Origin: a bacterium
GTDB taxonomy: Bacteria > Acidobacteriota > Polarisedimenticolia > Polarisedimenticolales > Polarisedimenticolaceae
Assembly: GCA_024226515.1 (NCBI GenBank)
Contig: JAAELQ010000147.1
Location: forward strand, 186,001-250,000
Reading direction: 5' to 3'
DNA length: 64,000 nt
Positions 9,634 to 18,351 of this stretch are shown piece after piece; position 1 is the first letter of the stretch; each line of letters starts with the position of its first letter. The position numbers and the translations under genes were made by a program. Under the pieces are notes generated by a model. That model did no database searches and had not been told where the DNA came from. It was given only the letters and a program-made list of their open reading frames with translations.

Positions 9634-10402
9634 CAGGCCCGGAACCGACGCTGCGGGTGAGCCGGAAGCCACCCCTGCGGAGGGACTGCGTGCCGAGCAC
9701 CTGGTCAAGTCGTTCCGCGGTCGCCGAGTGGTCGAGGACGTCTCGGTCGGCATCGAGCGCGGCGAGGTCGTGGGCCTGCTCGGACCGAACGGCGCGGGCA
9801 AGACGACGTCGTTCCATCTCATCCTCGGGCTGATCCCTCCGAACGGCGGCAAGGTGCTGCTCGACGGCGCCGACATCACCGCGTTGCCGATGTACCTGCG
9901 CGCGCGCAAGGGCATCGGTTACCTCCCGCAAGAGGCGTCGATCTTCCGCAGGATGACCGTGAAGCAGAACCTGCTCTCGGTGCTCGAGTTGACCGACCTG
10001 ACGCAGGACCAGATGCGCGAGCGGTGCAAGGAACTCGTGCACGAGTTCAGCCTGGCGAAGTTCGAGGACACGCCGGGCTACGCGTTGTCGGGCGGAGAGC
10101 GACGGCGCGCGGAGATCGCTCGCGCACTGGCGAGCGAGCCGAGCTACATGCTGCTGGACGAGCCGTTCGCGGGAATCGATCCGATCGCCGTCTCGGAATT
10201 GCAACGCATCGTGATTCGGCTGAAGGAAAAGAACATCGGTGTTCTGATAACCGATCATAACGTCCGCGAGACTTTACAGATCACGGACAGGGCCTATATT
10301 ATCAGTCAAGGTCACATATTCAGGCACGGAACGCCCTCGGCGCTCGCAGACGACGACGAGGTGCGCAAGGTCTATCTCGGAGAGCATTTCCGGCTTCATT
10401 GA
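9593..10402 (+). CDS. lptB: LPS export ABC transporter ATP-binding protein LptB
   Basis: 269 residues, with about 25 more at the N-terminus than E. coli LptB. It hydrolyses ATP on the cytoplasmic face to drive LPS extraction by LptF/LptG. Walker A GPNGAGKTT, Q-loop YLPQEASIF, signature LSGGERRRAEIARALA, Walker B YMLLDEPFAGIDP and the LptB-type switch TDHNVRETL are all present. The GTG start lies inside the preceding Lpt gene, which suggests translational coupling. An in-frame start nearer the conserved region (AEHLVKSF) cannot be excluded. rpoN follows directly. Confidence 0.95.
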   Translation: MNKVRLAFEAKGSDRPGTDAAGEPEATPAEGLRAEHLVKSFRGRRVVEDVSVGIERGEVVGLLGPNGAGKTTSFHLILGLIPPNGGKVLLDGADITALPMYLRARKGIGYLPQEASIFRRMTVKQNLLSVLELTDLTQDQMRERCKELVHEFSLAKFEDTPGYALSGGERRRAEIARALASEPSYMLLDEPFAGIDPIAVSELQRIVIRLKEKNIGVLITDHNVRETLQITDRAYIISQGHIFRHGTPSALADDDEVRKVYLGEHFRLH

Positions 10403-10422
10403 CCGGAACCTACGGAACCTCG

Positions 10423-11844
10423 ATGGCACTCGAACTCAAGATTCGCGTCGGCATGAGCCAGCGGCTCGTGATGACGCCGTCGCTGCAACAGGCGATCAAG
10501 CTGTTGCAGATGTCGAAGCTCGAGCTCGTCGAAGAGGTCCAGCAGGAGATGCTGGAGAATCCCGTCCTGGAAGAGCAGGTCGAGGGCGCAGGGACCGGCG
10601 AGACCGAGGCGGAAAAGAGCGAGGAAGCATCGAGCGACGATCCGTTCAACGAGATCGACTACGAGGCGTTCTTCGGCGAATACGACAACGACTACCTGCC
10701 GCGGACGCCGCGCGAGACTCCCGACCACCTGCCGACGTTCGAGAACACGCTGGCCACGCGCCCCGACCTCGCCGACCATCTGACGTGGCAGCTCGAGATG
10801 TCGACCGCGCCGGAGATCCTGCACAAGATCGGCGAGGAGCTGATCGGCAACATCGACGCCGACGGTTACCTGCGCGTCAGCCTGGAAGAGGTCCAGCAGC
10901 GCGGCGCCTACGAGATGTCGGACGTCGAGAATGCGCTGGGGCTCGTGCAGAGCTTCGATCCGGTCGGGGTCGGTGCGCGGGATCTGATCGAGTGTCTCAT
11001 GCTGCAGCTGCGGCATATCGGCGAAGAGGACACCCCGGCCGAGACGATCGTGCGCATGCACCTGGACAAGGTGCAGAACCGCAAGTTCAAGGAGCTCGCC
11101 GTCGCGCTCGACCTCGACATGGAGGACCTGCAGGCCGAGCTGGAGATCGTCCGTCGCCTCGACCCGCGCCCGGGACAGAAATACAACAACGACACGAGTC
11201 ACTACGTCGTGCCCGACGTATGGGTCAAGAAGATCGACGGCGAGTATCAGGTCTTTCTCAATGACGAGGGTTTGCCGCGACTTCGCATCAGCCCCGTCTA
11301 TCGCCGCATGGCTGCGCGCGGGATGCAGGACAAGAACGGCGCGGAAGCGCGCGAGTACGTCAAGAACAAGCTGCGCTCGGCGTTCCGCCTGATCAAGAGT
11401 CTCGAAGAGCGGCAGCGCACGATCTTCAAGGTCGCGACCTCGATCGTCAAGTTCCAGCGCGGGTTCCTCGACGCGGGGCTGGAGAGTCTGCGGCCGATGG
11501 TCCTCAAGGACGTGGCCGAGGACATCGAGATGCACGAGTCGACCGTCAGCCGCGTGGTCAACAACAAGTACATGCACACGCACCGCGGGCTGTTCGAGAT
11601 GCGCTTCTTTTTCCACAGCGGGATCGCGTCGAACCGCGGCGGAGGCAGCGTCTCCTCGCTCGTGGTCAAGGACCGGATCAAGAAGGTCATCGGCGAGGAG
11701 GACGGCCGACGCCCGCTGTCGGATTCCGCTATCGTGAAGATACTGAAGGAAGACGGGCTGCAGATCGCACGGCGCACCGTGGCGAAGTACCGCGAGGAGC
11801 TGAAGATCCCGTCTTCCAGTCAGAGGAAGCAAGTGTTCAAGTGA
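10423..11844 (+). CDS. rpoN: RNA polymerase sigma-54 factor RpoN
   Basis: 473 residues. Region I is Gln/Leu rich (MSQRLVMTPSLQQAIKLLQM) and contacts AAA+ activators. An acidic region II follows, then the core-binding domain, the helix-turn-helix (DVAEDIEMHESTVSRVVNNK), and the RpoN box ARRTVAKYRE, which reads the -24 promoter element. It directs transcription from -24/-12 promoters and needs enhancer-binding activators, none of which is in the window. The ATG at 10423 is preferred over a TTG at 10399 because it precedes the conserved LELKIRVGMSQRL start. The lptB-rpoN-hpf order is widespread in proteobacteria. Confidence 0.97.
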   Translation: MALELKIRVGMSQRLVMTPSLQQAIKLLQMSKLELVEEVQQEMLENPVLEEQVEGAGTGETEAEKSEEASSDDPFNEIDYEAFFGEYDNDYLPRTPRETPDHLPTFENTLATRPDLADHLTWQLEMSTAPEILHKIGEELIGNIDADGYLRVSLEEVQQRGAYEMSDVENALGLVQSFDPVGVGARDLIECLMLQLRHIGEEDTPAETIVRMHLDKVQNRKFKELAVALDLDMEDLQAELEIVRRLDPRPGQKYNNDTSHYVVPDVWVKKIDGEYQVFLNDEGLPRLRISPVYRRMAARGMQDKNGAEAREYVKNKLRSAFRLIKSLEERQRTIFKVATSIVKFQRGFLDAGLESLRPMVLKDVAEDIEMHESTVSRVVNNKYMHTHRGLFEMRFFFHSGIASNRGGGSVSSLVVKDRIKKVIGEEDGRRPLSDSAIVKILKEDGLQIARRTVAKYREELKIPSSSQRKQVFK

Positions 11845-11851
11845 CAGTCGC

Positions 11852-11873
11852 CGGTCGGCGAGCGAGCCGACCG
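11852..11873 (+). repeat. Perfect hairpin between rpoN and hpf
   Basis: CGGTCGGC (11852-11859) and GCCGACCG (11866-11873) form an 8-bp stem around a 6-base loop, ending 22 bases before the hpf ATG. No T run follows. It may be an RNA processing or stability element between two cotranscribed genes. Confidence 0.55.
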
Positions 11874-11895
11874 ACGGGACTACGGGGGATAATTC

Positions 11896-12468
11896 ATGCA
11901 CCTCGACATTACCGGAAGACACGTCGACGTCACCGCCGCTCTGAAAGATTTCGCGGAGGAGAAGCTCTCCAAACTGGAGCGGCTGCTCGGTGAGCCGATC
12001 GAGGTCCATGTCGTGCTCGCGATCGAGAAGCATCGTCACATCGCCGAGATCCAGGTCAAGACGCGGAACTCGGTCTTCTCGGGTACGCAGGAGACCGGCG
12101 ATCTGTACGCGTCGATCGGTGAGGTGGCGGACAAACTCGAGCGCCAGGCGTTGAAGCACAAGGACAAGATGCGCGACCACAAGCACCGCAAGGGCCCGCG
12201 CGATCCGGAGGTCGCCGCGGCGATCTCGGCCAACGTCGCCGCCGCGCAGGGAGACTCGGAGAACGCACCGCCGGCCGCGGTCGAGCCGCCGCGCATCGTG
12301 CGGACGCACAGCTATCGGCTGAAGCCGATGTCGGCCGAGGACGCCCTGATGGAGCTCGAGGGCAACGGCGACGACCTGCTCGTCTTCCGTAACGCGGCCG
12401 ACGATCGTGTGCGCGTGGTCTACCGTCAGAAAGACGGCAACTTCGCCCTGGTCGAGCCCGAGTTCTAG
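11896..12468 (+). CDS. hpf: Ribosome hibernation promoting factor, long form
   Basis: 190 residues. The N-terminal S30AE domain (about 1-100: [27 protein letters not shown]) binds the ribosomal decoding region. A charged linker rich in Ala/Pro leads to the C-terminal domain ([20 protein letters not shown] ... [11 protein letters not shown]), which in long HPFs dimerises two 70S ribosomes into inactive 100S particles. The length and both domains mark the long form. A GGGGGAT box precedes the ATG. Its place behind rpoN is the usual one. Confidence 0.95.
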   Translation: MHLDITGRHVDVTAALKDFAEEKLSKLERLLGEPIEVHVVLAIEKHRHIAEIQVKTRNSVFSGTQETGDLYASIGEVADKLERQALKHKDKMRDHKHRKGPRDPEVAAAISANVAAAQGDSENAPPAAVEPPRIVRTHSYRLKPMSAEDALMELEGNGDDLLVFRNAADDRVRVVYRQKDGNFALVEPEF

Positions 12469-12523
12469 CAGGCTGCCGACCGCTCCGCGGCGGGCCGCAC
12501 GCCGGGAATGCGCCGGCGCGCCG

Positions 12524-12532
12524 TGGTATAGT
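12524..12532 (+). promoter_or_regulatory. Extended -10 promoter before methylmalonyl-CoA mutase
   Basis: TGGTATAGT (TGn plus TATAGT) lies in the gap after hpf. No -35 consensus is found at the expected distance. It would start the mutase message near 12539. Confidence 0.5.
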
Positions 12533-12616
12533 CAACGCTCACATTCCAGGGGACTTCCGCCGCTCGGCACCCGTCGAGTCGCACCCTGGATGGGTATGTC
12601 TACGCCGGGAGCATCC

Positions 12617-14284
12617 ATGGGCGACGCCAAGAAGAACACCACGCGGACGGACTGGGAGGCCTCGACTCTGAAACGCTCGCTCGAGAGCAAGGGCGAGCGT
12701 GACGTCGACTTCTCGACCGTCTCGAGTCTGCCCATCGAGCGCCTGTACACGTCCGAGGATCTGGGTCCGGACTGGGACGCCGCCGAGAAACTGGGCTATC
12801 CGGGGGAGTACCCCTACACGCGTGGCATCCACCCGACGATGTACCGCGGGCGACTGTGGACGATGCGGCAGTTCGCCGGCTTCGGCTCGGCGAGCCAGAC
12901 GAACGAGCGCTTCAAGTACCTGCTGGACCACGGCCAGAACGGCCTCTCGGTCGCCTTCGACCTGCCGACGCTGATGGGGCGCGACAGCGACGACGAGATG
13001 TCGCGCGGCGAGGTGGGCAAAGAGGGCGTGGCGATCGACTCGTTGGCCGACATGGAACGGCTGTTCGATGGGATTCCGCTCGACCGCGTGACGACGTCGA
13101 TGACGATCAACGCGCCCGCAGCCGTGATCTTCGCGATGTACCTCGCCGTTGCCGAGAAGCAGGGAGTGTCGTTCGAGCAGCTCGGCGGCACGCTGCAGAA
13201 CGACATCCTCAAGGAGTACATCGCCCAGAAAGAGTGGATCTACCCGCCGCGACCCAGCATGCGCATCATCACCGACCTGATGGCGTTCTGCATGCGGCAC
13301 GTGCCGAAGTGGAACACGATCTCGATCTCGGGTTATCACATCCGTGAGGCGGGCTCGACCGCGGTGCAGGAGCTGGCCTTCACGCTGGCCGACGGCATCG
13401 GCTACGTGCAGGCCGGCATCGAGGCCGGGCTGGACGTCGACGCCTTCGCCCCGCGCCTGTCGTTCTTCTTCAACTCGCACAACGACTTCTTCGAGGAGAT
13501 CGCGAAGCTGCGCGCCGCGCGCCGCATCTGGTCGCGAGTCATGCGCGAGCGCTTCGCGGCCAAGAACCCGCGATCTTGGATGCTGCGCTTTCACACGCAG
13601 ACCGCCGGTTGCTCGCTGACGGCGCAGCAGCCGTACAACAACATCGTCCGCGTCGCGATCCAGGCGCTGGCCGGAGTGCTCGGTGGCACGCAGTCGCTGC
13701 ACACGGACTCGTTCGACGAGGCGCTGTCGTTGCCCTCGAGCGAGGCGGTGACCGTGGCGCTGCGCACGCAGCAGATCCTGGCCGAGGAGTCGGGCGTGAC
13801 GAACACGGTCGATCCGCTCGGCGGGTCGTACTTCGTCGAGGCGCTGACGGATCGCGTCGAGCGCGACGCGTTGGCCTACATCGACCGCATCGACGAGCTG
13901 GGCGGGATCATCCCCGCGATCGAGACCGGTTTCCCGCAGAAGGAGATCGCAGACGCCTCCTACCGCTACCAGCGGCAGGTAGACGGCAACGAGAAGACGA
14001 TCGTCGGTGTCAACCGCTACGAGATGGAGGCCGGGCGACCGGACATCCTCAAGGTGGAGGATGCCGTCGAGCACGCGCAGCTCGAGCAGCTCGCCGAGCT
14101 GAAGCAGAAGCGCGACGAGGCCAAGGTGCAGGAGTGCCTCGCGGCGCTGCGCAGCAAGGCCGCGACGGACGAGAACCTGATTCCGCTGATGCTCGAGGCC
14201 GTGCGGGAGTACGCGACCGTGGGCGAGGTATCCGGCGCGCTCGTGCCGGAGTTCGGCCGTTACCAGGAGACGTCGGTCCTGTGA
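12617..14284 (+). CDS. Methylmalonyl-CoA mutase, large (catalytic) subunit
   Basis: 555 residues, comprising the substrate-binding TIM barrel without its own cobalamin domain. With the small subunit it interconverts (R)-methylmalonyl-CoA and succinyl-CoA using adenosylcobalamin. By alignment from memory with the Propionibacterium enzyme, the active-site tyrosine ([16 protein letters not shown]), the arginine in PSMRIIT and the histidine in [11 protein letters not shown] are kept. These favour methylmalonyl- over isobutyryl- or 2-hydroxyisobutyryl-CoA. The ATG at 12617 is chosen for a GGGAG box 5 bases upstream; ATGs at 12590 and 12596 are in frame and cannot be excluded. The small subunit follows after 32 bases. 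No MeaB-type GTPase gene is nearby. Confidence 0.93.
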   Translation: MGDAKKNTTRTDWEASTLKRSLESKGERDVDFSTVSSLPIERLYTSEDLGPDWDAAEKLGYPGEYPYTRGIHPTMYRGRLWTMRQFAGFGSASQTNERFKYLLDHGQNGLSVAFDLPTLMGRDSDDEMSRGEVGKEGVAIDSLADMERLFDGIPLDRVTTSMTINAPAAVIFAMYLAVAEKQGVSFEQLGGTLQNDILKEYIAQKEWIYPPRPSMRIITDLMAFCMRHVPKWNTISISGYHIREAGSTAVQELAFTLADGIGYVQAGIEAGLDVDAFAPRLSFFFNSHNDFFEEIAKLRAARRIWSRVMRERFAAKNPRSWMLRFHTQTAGCSLTAQQPYNNIVRVAIQALAGVLGGTQSLHTDSFDEALSLPSSEAVTVALRTQQILAEESGVTNTVDPLGGSYFVEALTDRVERDALAYIDRIDELGGIIPAIETGFPQKEIADASYRYQRQVDGNEKTIVGVNRYEMEAGRPDILKVEDAVEHAQLEQLAELKQKRDEAKVQECLAALRSKAATDENLIPLMLEAVREYATVGEVSGALVPEFGRYQETSVL

Positions 14285-14316
14285 GCCCGGCGACGCACGA
14301 TGTACGGAGGACGGAG

Positions 14317-14730
14317 TTGAGCGAGACGACGAAGCTGCGATTGCTCGTGGGCAAGGTGGGCCTCGACGGACACGACCGCGGCGCAAAGATCATTGCGCGG
14401 GCGTTTCGCGACGCGGGATTCGAGGTGATCTACACGGGGCTGCACCAGTCTCCCGAGATGGTCGTGAACACGGCGATTCAGGAAGACGTCGACGCGATCT
14501 CGCTCTCGATCCTCTCGGGCGCCCACAACTACCTGTTCCCCAAGGTGATCGAGTTGCTCGCCGAGCGTGAGTCGGCCGACATCGCGGTGTTCGGAGGAGG
14601 CATCATCCCCGACGAGGACATCGCGGGCCTCAAGCAGGCCGGGGTCAAGGAGATCTTCACGCCGGGCGCCTCTACCGATGCGATCACCGACTGGGTACGG
14701 GCGAACATCCACTCCAGGCGCAACGGATAG
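14317..14730 (+). CDS. Methylmalonyl-CoA mutase small subunit, cobalamin-binding
   Basis: 137 residues, a stand-alone B12 domain. The DGHDRG motif (residues 17-22) holds the histidine that replaces the lower axial ligand of cobalamin, and SGAHNYL and FGGGIIP complete the Rossmann-like binding fold. The TTG at 14317 is chosen because GGAGG (14306-14310) sits 6 bases before it. A GTG at 14281, overlapping the large-subunit stop region, would add 12 residues. It must pair with the preceding catalytic subunit, a split arrangement known in archaea and some bacteria. Confidence 0.93.
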   Translation: MSETTKLRLLVGKVGLDGHDRGAKIIARAFRDAGFEVIYTGLHQSPEMVVNTAIQEDVDAISLSILSGAHNYLFPKVIELLAERESADIAVFGGGIIPDEDIAGLKQAGVKEIFTPGASTDAITDWVRANIHSRRNG

Positions 14731-14740
14731 CGAGGGAGCG

Positions 14741-15430
14741 ATGGGCAAGACGGTTTTGCTTGCCGACGACAGCCCGACGATCCGTCGCATCGTCGAGTTG
14801 ACCTTCAGCGACAGTTCCGTACGCGTGGAGTCCGCGGGCAGCTGCGAGCAGGTGCTGGCTCGACTCGAATCGGCCTGCCCGGACCTGATCCTGGCCGACG
14901 TCTCTCTGGGCGAGGGCGGGGGGTACCGGTTGTGCAGCGAGCTGAAGGCCGCGCACGAGGATTTGCCGGTGCTGCTGCTGGCCGGGACGTTCGAGCCGTT
15001 CGACACGGGCCGCGCTGAGGAGTGCGGCGCCGACGGCTACCTGATCAAGCCGTTCGAATCGGACGAGCTCAGGCGCCGCGTGGAGCAATTGCTGCAGGGC
15101 GAATCGCCGGAAGCGCCGGCTGTCACGGCGGCAGAGCGTGCGGTCGACGCCCCCGCGGTCAGGCTCGAACCGGAACCGGCCCCGGCGCCGGCCCCCACGT
15201 CGCGCGAGCCGGAAGATCCGCCTGCCGACGTCGAGGCCGCGCCGGCCGGTGAGCCGACGGTGGAGACCACGGACGACCCGTCGCCCGAACTGGTCGAGGC
15301 GGTCGCGCGCGCCGTGGTCGGCCGCCTGTCCGAGGACGCGGTACGCGAGATCGCGCGAGAGATCGTCCCGGAGATCGCCGGCAAGATCATCCGCGAGCGG
15401 ATCGTCGAGATCGAGAATGAGGCCGACTGA
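14741..15430 (+). CDS. Receiver-domain response regulator with a helical C-terminal tail
   Basis: 229 residues. Residues 1-120 form a receiver domain: the acidic pair in LLADDSPT, the phospho-accepting aspartate in LILADVSLGEGG, the T/S position in LLAGT, and the lysine in YLIKPFE. A Pro/Ala/Glu-rich linker of about 60 residues follows. The last 45 residues (VEAVARAVVGRLSEDAVREI, AREIVPEIAGKIIRE) form a predicted amphipathic helix pair that is not a known DNA-binding output. The tail probably docks to a partner protein. No histidine kinase is adjacent. The ATG follows GAGGGAG at good spacing, and the 3' end overlaps nadC by 14 bases. Confidence 0.87.
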   Translation: MGKTVLLADDSPTIRRIVELTFSDSSVRVESAGSCEQVLARLESACPDLILADVSLGEGGGYRLCSELKAAHEDLPVLLLAGTFEPFDTGRAEECGADGYLIKPFESDELRRRVEQLLQGESPEAPAVTAAERAVDAPAVRLEPEPAPAPAPTSREPEDPPADVEAAPAGEPTVETTDDPSPELVEAVARAVVGRLSEDAVREIAREIVPEIAGKIIRERIVEIENEAD

Positions 15431-16298
15431 GGGCGCAGCGCTGCCGCCGCTCGACGCCGGCGACCTGCGGCGCGTGGTGCGCGCCGCGCTCGACGAGGAC
15501 CTGGGCCACACCGGGGACGCGACGACCTCCGCGGTGGTGCCCGAGGCGACGCGCGGGACGGGGCGCCTCGTGGCGCGCGAGGATCTGGTGCTCGCCGGGT
15601 TGCCCGTTGCCCGCGAGGTGTTCCGCACCCTCGACCCGGAGCTGGAGTTCCGCATGTTGCGCGTGGACGGAGAGCGCGTCCCCGCCGGCGAGGTCGTGGC
15701 GCTCGTCACGGGGCGCGCGCGACCGATCCTCGAGGGTGAGCGGAGCGCGCTGAACTTCCTCATGCGCATGTCCGGTGTCGCCAGCGCGGCACGCAGGGCG
15801 GTCGACGAGATCGACGGGACGGGCGCCGTGGTCCTCGACACACGCAAGACCGTGCCGGGGTTGCGCGCGCTCGACAAGTACGCGGTGGCCGCCGGCGGAG
15901 CGACGAACCACCGCATGGGCCTGTACGACGCGGTGATGATCAAGGACACGCATCTCGCCGTATTGCCGTCGATCGGCGACGCGGTGGCCGCCGCGCTGGC
16001 CGCCGGCAACGAGGCGTCGTCGATCACCGTCGAGGTGCGTGATGCAGAGCAGCTGCGGGAGGCGATCGAGGCCGGCGCCGGTCGCGCGCTACTGGACAAC
16101 ATGGACCTCGACGGACTGAGCCGCTGCGTCGCGTCGGCGGGCGGCCGCATCGTACTCGAGGCCTCCGGCGGTCTGACCCCGGGCCGGCTGCGCGCGGTCG
16201 CGGAGACCGGCGTCGACTGCCTCAGCATCGGCTGGTTGACGCACTCCGCCGCCGCGGCCGACCTGGCGCTCGAGACCACGCTCGAGGCGGCGAGCTGA
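15417..16298 (+). CDS. nadC: Nicotinate-nucleotide pyrophosphorylase (quinolinate phosphoribosyltransferase)
   Basis: 293 residues, the normal size. It converts quinolinate and PRPP to nicotinate mononucleotide, CO2 and pyrophosphate in de novo NAD synthesis. Family motifs are visible: LDEDLGHTGDATTSA, ERSALNFLMRMSGVAS, DTRKTVPGLRALDKYAVAAG, GGATNHRMGLYDAVMIKDTH, and the C-terminal EASGG...DCLSIGWLTHS. The ATG lies inside the end of the receiver gene (14-base overlap), suggesting coupling. nadA and nadB are not in the window. Confidence 0.96.
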   Translation: MRPTEGAALPPLDAGDLRRVVRAALDEDLGHTGDATTSAVVPEATRGTGRLVAREDLVLAGLPVAREVFRTLDPELEFRMLRVDGERVPAGEVVALVTGRARPILEGERSALNFLMRMSGVASAARRAVDEIDGTGAVVLDTRKTVPGLRALDKYAVAAGGATNHRMGLYDAVMIKDTHLAVLPSIGDAVAAALAAGNEASSITVEVRDAEQLREAIEAGAGRALLDNMDLDGLSRCVASAGGRIVLEASGGLTPGRLRAVAETGVDCLSIGWLTHSAAAADLALETTLEAAS

Positions 16299-16387
16299 GC
16301 GGCGCGCCGCGAGCGCTGCGCGAGAGCCTGATCCTGCGTCGGGCGTCCCCGCTGCGCCGGCTCCGCGCGCTGCACCTGCGCGAGCGC

Positions 16388-17113
16388 GTGAGCTCGACGA
16401 ACGACGAACTGCGCCAACTCGCCGCGGACGGGGCCGAGGACTGGACCGTCATGCTTGCCGAGGAGCAGACGGCGGGGCGCGGGCGTCTGGGCCGTCGTTG
16501 GCACTCCGCGCCGGGATCCGGGTTGTATCTCTCGATCCTGTTGCACCCCACCGAACCGGCCGGCCGGATTCCGCGCTGGACACTCGCCGCGGCGGTGGCC
16601 GCGTGCGAGGCGTGCCGGCGCGTGAGCGGGCTCGACGTCCGGATCAAGTGGCCCAACGACCTCCTGTGCGGGGGGCGCAAGCTGGGCGGGATCCTGGCGG
16701 AGATGCGGACGAACGGGACCCGGACGGACCTCGTGCTGGGCCTGGGAGTCAACGTGCACCAGGCGGCGGGCGGTTTCCCTTCGGAACTGGCCGACAGCGC
16801 GACGTCGTTGCGTGGCGAGTGTCATCGCGGCATCTTCTTAGAGCGCGAACGACTCGCCGCGCTGTACCTGATCCGGCTGGCGGCTCTGGCGGAGGATCTG
16901 GAGCGGGATCGCTGGGGCCGCGTCGCCCGACGGTGGGAGGGCCTGGCGCTCGGTGCGCTCGGTGCACGGGTCGTGACGCGCGGGCGGGACGGCGGAGGTT
17001 CGGGCATCACGCGCGGCATCGACGGGACCGGCGCGCTGCGCATCGAGCGTGACGACGGCTCGATCGTCAGCGTGACGGATGTTGACGCGGTGACCGCGGA
17101 GGAGGCTGGATAG
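16388..17113 (+). CDS. birA: Biotin--[acetyl-CoA-carboxylase] ligase, catalytic type
   Basis: 241 residues from the first standard start (GTG 16388). It activates biotin to biotinyl-AMP and attaches it to carrier lysines. Motifs: SSTNDEL, EEQTAGRGRLGRRWHSAPG with the glycine-rich adenylate loop, SLSILLHP-like strand, and IKWPNDLLCGGRKLGGIL with the catalytic lysine. There is no N-terminal DNA-binding domain, so it should not act as a repressor. The start is suspect: the frame is open back into nadC and reads LRRLRALHLRERV before SSTND, which looks like the first strand of the enzyme. A CTG start at 16295, overlapping the nadC TGA, or another CTG upstream is possible. Confidence 0.92.
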   Translation: MSSTNDELRQLAADGAEDWTVMLAEEQTAGRGRLGRRWHSAPGSGLYLSILLHPTEPAGRIPRWTLAAAVAACEACRRVSGLDVRIKWPNDLLCGGRKLGGILAEMRTNGTRTDLVLGLGVNVHQAAGGFPSELADSATSLRGECHRGIFLERERLAALYLIRLAALAEDLERDRWGRVARRWEGLALGALGARVVTRGRDGGGSGITRGIDGTGALRIERDDGSIVSVTDVDAVTAEEAG

Positions 17114-17878
17114 ATGTTGCTCGCGGTAGACGTGGGAAATACGCAGATCGTACTCGGCCTGTTCGACGGCGAGCAGTTGCGCGCCGACTGGAGGGTCGCG
17201 ACGCGCAAGGACACGACGGAGGACGAACTGGGCGCCTTGATGCGCGCGCTGTTCGACGGGGCAGGCCAGGCGACCGACGCCGTGTCGGGGATGATCGTCT
17301 CGTCGGTCGTGCCGAACCTGAACGGTGCGCTGGCCGCGACGGGCGAGCGCTACTTCGGTCAGCAACCGCTGTTCGTCGAACCCGGCATACGCACCGGGAT
17401 GCCGATCCTCTACGAGAACCCGCACGAGGTCGGCGCGGATCGCATCGTCAACGCGGTGGCGGCGAAGGCCGAGCACGGAGCGCCGGTGGTCGTGCTGGAC
17501 TTCGGCACCGCTACCACGTTCGATGTCGTCAGCGAGGGCGGCGAGTACCTGGGTGGCGTGATCGCGCCGGGCCTCGGCGTGTCGGCGGAGGCGCTGTTCG
17601 AGAAGGCCGCCCGCCTGCACCGTGTCGACATCCGGCGGCCGGAGCGCGTGGTCGGTCGCAACACCGAGCAGAGTATCCAGGCGGGTCTGTTTCACGGCTA
17701 CGCCGCGCTGGTGCGCGGGCTGCTGGAACGCATCCTCGACGAGCTGGGCACGGACGCGCCGGTGGTCGCCACGGGTGGGCTCGCCCCCGTGTTCGAGTCC
17801 GAGTTGGGTTGCGTCAGCGCCGTCGACGGCGGCCTCACGCTCAAGGGGCTGCGCATCATCTGGGAACGCAACCGCTGA
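17114..17878 (+). CDS. coaX: Type III pantothenate kinase
   Basis: 254 residues. It phosphorylates pantothenate with ATP, the first step of coenzyme A synthesis. It has the ASKHA fold: phosphate-1 loop LAVDVGNTQIVLGLF at the start, the pantothenate and ATP contacts in HEVGADRIVNA and LDFGTATTFDVV, and the late glycine motif VVATGGLAPVF. It begins right after the birA stop, with no gap. This nadC-birA-coaX order is common and joins NAD, biotin and CoA cofactor genes. Confidence 0.96.
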   Translation: MLLAVDVGNTQIVLGLFDGEQLRADWRVATRKDTTEDELGALMRALFDGAGQATDAVSGMIVSSVVPNLNGALAATGERYFGQQPLFVEPGIRTGMPILYENPHEVGADRIVNAVAAKAEHGAPVVVLDFGTATTFDVVSEGGEYLGGVIAPGLGVSAEALFEKAARLHRVDIRRPERVVGRNTEQSIQAGLFHGYAALVRGLLERILDELGTDAPVVATGGLAPVFESELGCVSAVDGGLTLKGLRIIWERNR

Positions 17879-18351
17879 TGAAGGTCCTGTTCGTCTGCAG
17901 CGGCAACATCTGTCGGAGTCCGATGGCCGAGGCGTATTTCCGCGAGCACGTGCGGCAGGGCGGCGTCACGGGCGTCGAGGTGGACTCCGCGGGCACGCTC
18001 GGTATCGAGGGCTCGCCGGCCGCGCCCGAGGCGGTCGAGGCGATGGCGGAGATCGGAGTCGACCTGACCGCGCATCGATCGAAGGGCATTTGCGACGAGC
18101 TCGTCAACGCCTCCGATCTGGTCGTGGTGATGGCGCAGGAACATCTCGAAGCGCTCGCGTTTCGCTTCCCGCGCGGCGGCGGCGCACGCTACCTGCTGCG
18201 CGCCTTCGAACACGGTTCGCAACCCGCCGAGCGTCCGCGGGATCTCGACGACCCGATCGGCGAGGCGCTCGGTTTCTATCGCGCGCAGCTGCGCGTGCTG
18301 CGCCCCTCGCTCGAGCACCTCGCGCAACACGTTCGGCGACTGTCGGCATGA
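17878..18351 (+). CDS. Low-molecular-weight protein-tyrosine phosphatase family
   Basis: 157 residues. The catalytic P-loop is VCSGNICRS (Cys7, Arg13; C-x5-R-S), and the general-acid aspartate is in DLDDPIG. These mark the LMW phosphatase/ArsC-like family. It could dephosphorylate tyrosine in exopolysaccharide kinases or other proteins, or arginine as in YwlE. The residues that decide between Tyr and Arg specificity cannot be assigned confidently here. The start ATG overlaps the coaX stop (TGATG), so translation is coupled. Confidence 0.9.
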   Translation: MKVLFVCSGNICRSPMAEAYFREHVRQGGVTGVEVDSAGTLGIEGSPAAPEAVEAMAEIGVDLTAHRSKGICDELVNASDLVVVMAQEHLEALAFRFPRGGGARYLLRAFEHGSQPAERPRDLDDPIGEALGFYRAQLRVLRPSLEHLAQHVRRLSA

